From Zoroaster sp. YZ-2022 (lineage: Eukaryota; Echinodermata; Asteroidea; Forcipulatida; Zoroasteridae): DNA of 64,000 bases. Positions 61,341-64,000 of the stretch are shown in pieces. The position numbers and the translations under genes were made by a program. The DNA lies in NCBI GenBank assembly GCA_029582265.1, contig CM055816.1, positions 2,691,698 to 2,755,697 on the forward strand, written 5' to 3'. The notes under the pieces are model-generated. The model did not search any database, was not told where the DNA came from, and saw only the letters and a program-made list of their open reading frames with translations. The stretch's first letter is position 1, and every line of letters begins with the position of its first letter.

Positions 61341-63395
61341 CGCTTCTTCTAACAACAAACCTATGAGTGAGAGGGAAATATTAACTATTTTTTTAGATGC
61401 CCCCTCAAAATATGTACCAACCTATAAGAAACAAGGAAAAATACTCAAAAATCATTTGAGCGTTAACCCCCTGCACATGCCCCCGAAGATTTGAGCTTTT
61501 AGAAACGGCATGGCATCCTGACTTCTTGTGCAGATTACCTGTATACCGTCGTTGGGGCACCCGTCTATTTTGTTCGAAACACAGTGATAGCAAGCAATGA
61601 AGAGAACAATTCACTCAAATAATTAATTTAAAGTACTTTCTCATGTTTACCTGTTGAAATTTTTAAAGCATATCATTCCATGACAACCTTTCAATTGCTC
61701 TTTATGAAACAAAAAAATCTGATTAAAAAGTAACATTTATATGAATAAAAACACAGTGTTCCTGTGGGTTTATATGGATTGCAACCTGAAGATTTTATTT
61801 CATTATTGTATCAAACTTATTTTATCCTGGAATAATATAAAATTTATATTTGCTTTTAACATTCTTTTCTAGAAAAGAATTAATTAATAAAATAGTATGA
61901 ATGTAAAAGTAGTTATTGGTCTGTTATGTATGGAACCTCATAAGTTCTTTCTCAGAGAAAGAACCCATAGGTTTGAGATGTAAGGCCAGCAACTATTATT
62001 TCTGCATTTATATAATAATGCGTTCCTTAGGGTTGGTAAGCAGTTTGCAACAAGCCAATTCTCTGTTTATAAAATAGTACAAAATATATTTATACATCTA
62101 ACTAACATTAACAACATATTTCATGGTTTAGCAGGGATTTTGGATTGTATAATGCCAAAATGTATTTCTGTAATTGATACATGTAGATCTAATGCTCTTG
62201 AACAAGTTCTGCTAGTATGTAGATAAGGAAGCATCATCTTTAGATATAGTAAGATTTGTGATGACTGATGACATATTGAAACACCCTCTTTGAGTAGTAA
62301 GTGGTTCTTATAAAGAACCTTTGGTTAACCTGTAACATTTTTCAATCTGTATGCCTTGGATCATCTTCAATGAGAATGTGGAATGCTGGTGCAGGAGGGC
62401 TTAAGTAGCTCGGTGGAGAGTCTGATCACTAGATGTGCTGTAGCTATTACCTTAAAAAAATTAACACACTTATAATTAATTATGTGTGAAATAACAAATC
62501 AAATGTATTATTACACAATTTATTTAATTATAGAAAGTGAAAGATAATATTGGTAAAAAATTTTTTTAAATGTGCTTAAATATCAGCCACACACCATCCC
62601 TTAAAAACATTCAAATAATAAATCCCATATCCCATTATTTTATTTTAAGCTAGGATTCAACTTCAAAGGTTCAGGGGTTACACGTTGTAAACCTTAAATT
62701 TATTTGGGAACTACCAACTTGTATTCTCTTTCACTTACCATCATCGTGATTGTACAAACTATACTAATTACTATTTCTATGACAGTAACCAGTGGGTTAA
62801 TATTTTCATGTTTCAAGATGATAACAAGTCCCAGGTACAAGCCAAATACAATACAACGTTCCCAAGTTAACTCCCATGGAAATTTCTTGCAGTAATACTT
62901 GTGCCTGTGGGTGCATGGTGAATAATATTATTATTAAAAACAAACTTACCCAACTAAGGTCACAGGTAATAACTTCTGTCACTGCTCAACTTACGCAGCA
63001 AACAATCTTTTGTAGATGATATGATGTATACACATTTACCAACCTAATATATAGCACTGTCTTAAATGAGTTAAAACCCATCAACCATGTCAACAAACAA
63101 CGAACAGCTGATTAGCAACCATTCTAGATTATATGTGTGGTACATAATCACATACACAGTCTGGTAAACCACTATTATGTATGTCTCTACAGTGTATATG
63201 GAGTCAGGGGAAACCTTAATGCTAAACTGACAAGAGGGCGCCCTTCAATGAAACCTTCAGGGGCATGTACAGGGGTTAGAAATATCAAATTTTAATTTTA
63301 ATGATTTATTCTTGTTTCTAATAGGCCTGTACATGTTTTGAGAGGGCAGAATATAAAAAGTCAAAAAGTGAATAATACACCCCAATACTATAAGG
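61341..63395. mobile_element. Poly-G-ended 2-kb element, mirror copy
   Basis: Mirror of 15,025-17,052. The terminal G/C homopolymers are collapsed, but the inner inverted blocks (CCTCAAAATATGTACCAACC, near 61,405, and CTGTACATGTTTTGAGAGGG, near 63,328) and the central hairpin (about 61,895-62,030) remain. Confidence 0.5.
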
Positions 63396-64000
63396 TACCC
63401 CTGGCCTAAACTATTTGGCCCACAGTTCAATATTTGATTTCCAATTTCCACACTCGGGTGGAAAAATAAACCCTGAGCATACTCATTCTAGCTCCAAACG
63501 GAGCTCTTTTTCTATACCAAGGAATGGGACAGATCTTTTGATCTTTCTTACATTTGGTCATTTGTTGGTAGCCAACGGCGTCAAAGTACCATTACCAGTT
63601 TCGAGACGGAAGACGGCATTACAGATGACCCGATTCGTATTGCTCATAATTTTAATAGTTTCTTTCAGAGCAACTTCAATAACTCGGATGAATCTGGACA
63701 TATTTTGTGCGACCATGGAATTGACGGTAATTTCCGTTTTAATGGATTTTCGACTAACCCGCTTGAAGTTAAAAGCTTCTTTTAGAACTTAACATGTATA
63801 AATCAGAGGCCCAGATAATGTATCACCAATGCTTCTCAAATTAGCTGCTGATAGTTTAGCCCAACCTCTTACCAGATTATTTAATTTATCTCTTGAAACT
63901 GGATCTGTCCCTACAGACTGGAAATCAGCTAATGTTGTCCCCTTTGTTTAAGACTGGTGACCCACATGTTATGTTGAACTATAGACCAATTTTCTTTGTT
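63396..64000 (+). mobile_element. CR1-like LINE copy 2, mirror, 5' part to window edge
   Basis: Plus-strand mirror of 14,401-15,010. The blocks SFETEDGITDDPIRIAHNF and NGFSTNPLEVKSF are present with frame breaks, and the RT fingers (LAADSLAQPLTRLFNLSLET, about 63,845-63,905) run out at the window end. Confidence 0.75.

Overview
The window is eukaryotic, non-vertebrate metazoan DNA, most likely from a marine invertebrate. This rests on phase 1-1 EGF-like exons with GT/AG splice sites, tRNA-derived SINEs, CR1-like, RTE-like and R4/Dong-like LINEs, Penelope-like, Ty3/Gypsy, piggyBac, Tc1, hAT, Harbinger and Kolobok-like elements, and long (TTA)n, (CA)n and (TA)n microsatellites. The phylum cannot be fixed from sequence alone. 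There are no operons and no bacterial features. Almost every open frame belongs to a decayed transposable element; host-gene content is limited to two EGF-like exons and one candidate small exon.

There are three contigs joined by two gaps of exactly 500 N (4,965-5,464 and 38,952-39,451). Contig 1 (1-4,964) holds two tandem EGF-like exons on the minus strand, a Harbinger-type MITE, a CR1-like LINE inserted beside the second exon, and a THAP-domain transposon remnant. Contig 2 (5,465-38,951) opens with 3 kb of unassigned T-rich DNA, then a second CR1-like LINE copy split by two nested insertions (a Penelope-like head-to-head dimer and a solo LTR). It continues with a poly-G-ended 2 kb element, another CR1-like LINE, an RTE-like LINE carrying an hAT MITE, a piggyBac remnant, a SINE, an R4/Dong-like LINE sitting in (TTA)n, a Harbinger-like element, a Tc1 transposon, a second SINE, and a Ty3/Gypsy 3' half with an unusual zinc-finger tail.

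Contig 3 (39,452-64,000) is the reverse complement of contig 2 from about 38,828 back to about 14,401, element for element. The 24.5 kb arms therefore form a giant inverted repeat whose centre is the second 500-N gap. The arms share old inactivating lesions, but they also differ by real indels (29 bp in Tc1, 10 bp in the LTR). The outer half of the right arm additionally carries dense one-base indels and shortened homopolymers. The simplest reading is two haplotypes or duplicate contigs joined head to head during scaffolding, with the right one poorly polished. A true palindrome is not excluded.

The most interesting biology is: (i) the Penelope-like inverted dimer with a single 12-bp target duplication and a hairpin array in its 3' UTR; (ii) a Gypsy-type integrase followed by an eight-residue proline-rich repeat tract and C2H2 zinc fingers; (iii) an R4/Dong-like retrotransposon in a (TAA)n target; (iv) a SINE interrupted by a copy of its own 48-bp upstream flank; (v) an unassigned cluster of perfect hairpins at 5,978-6,240.
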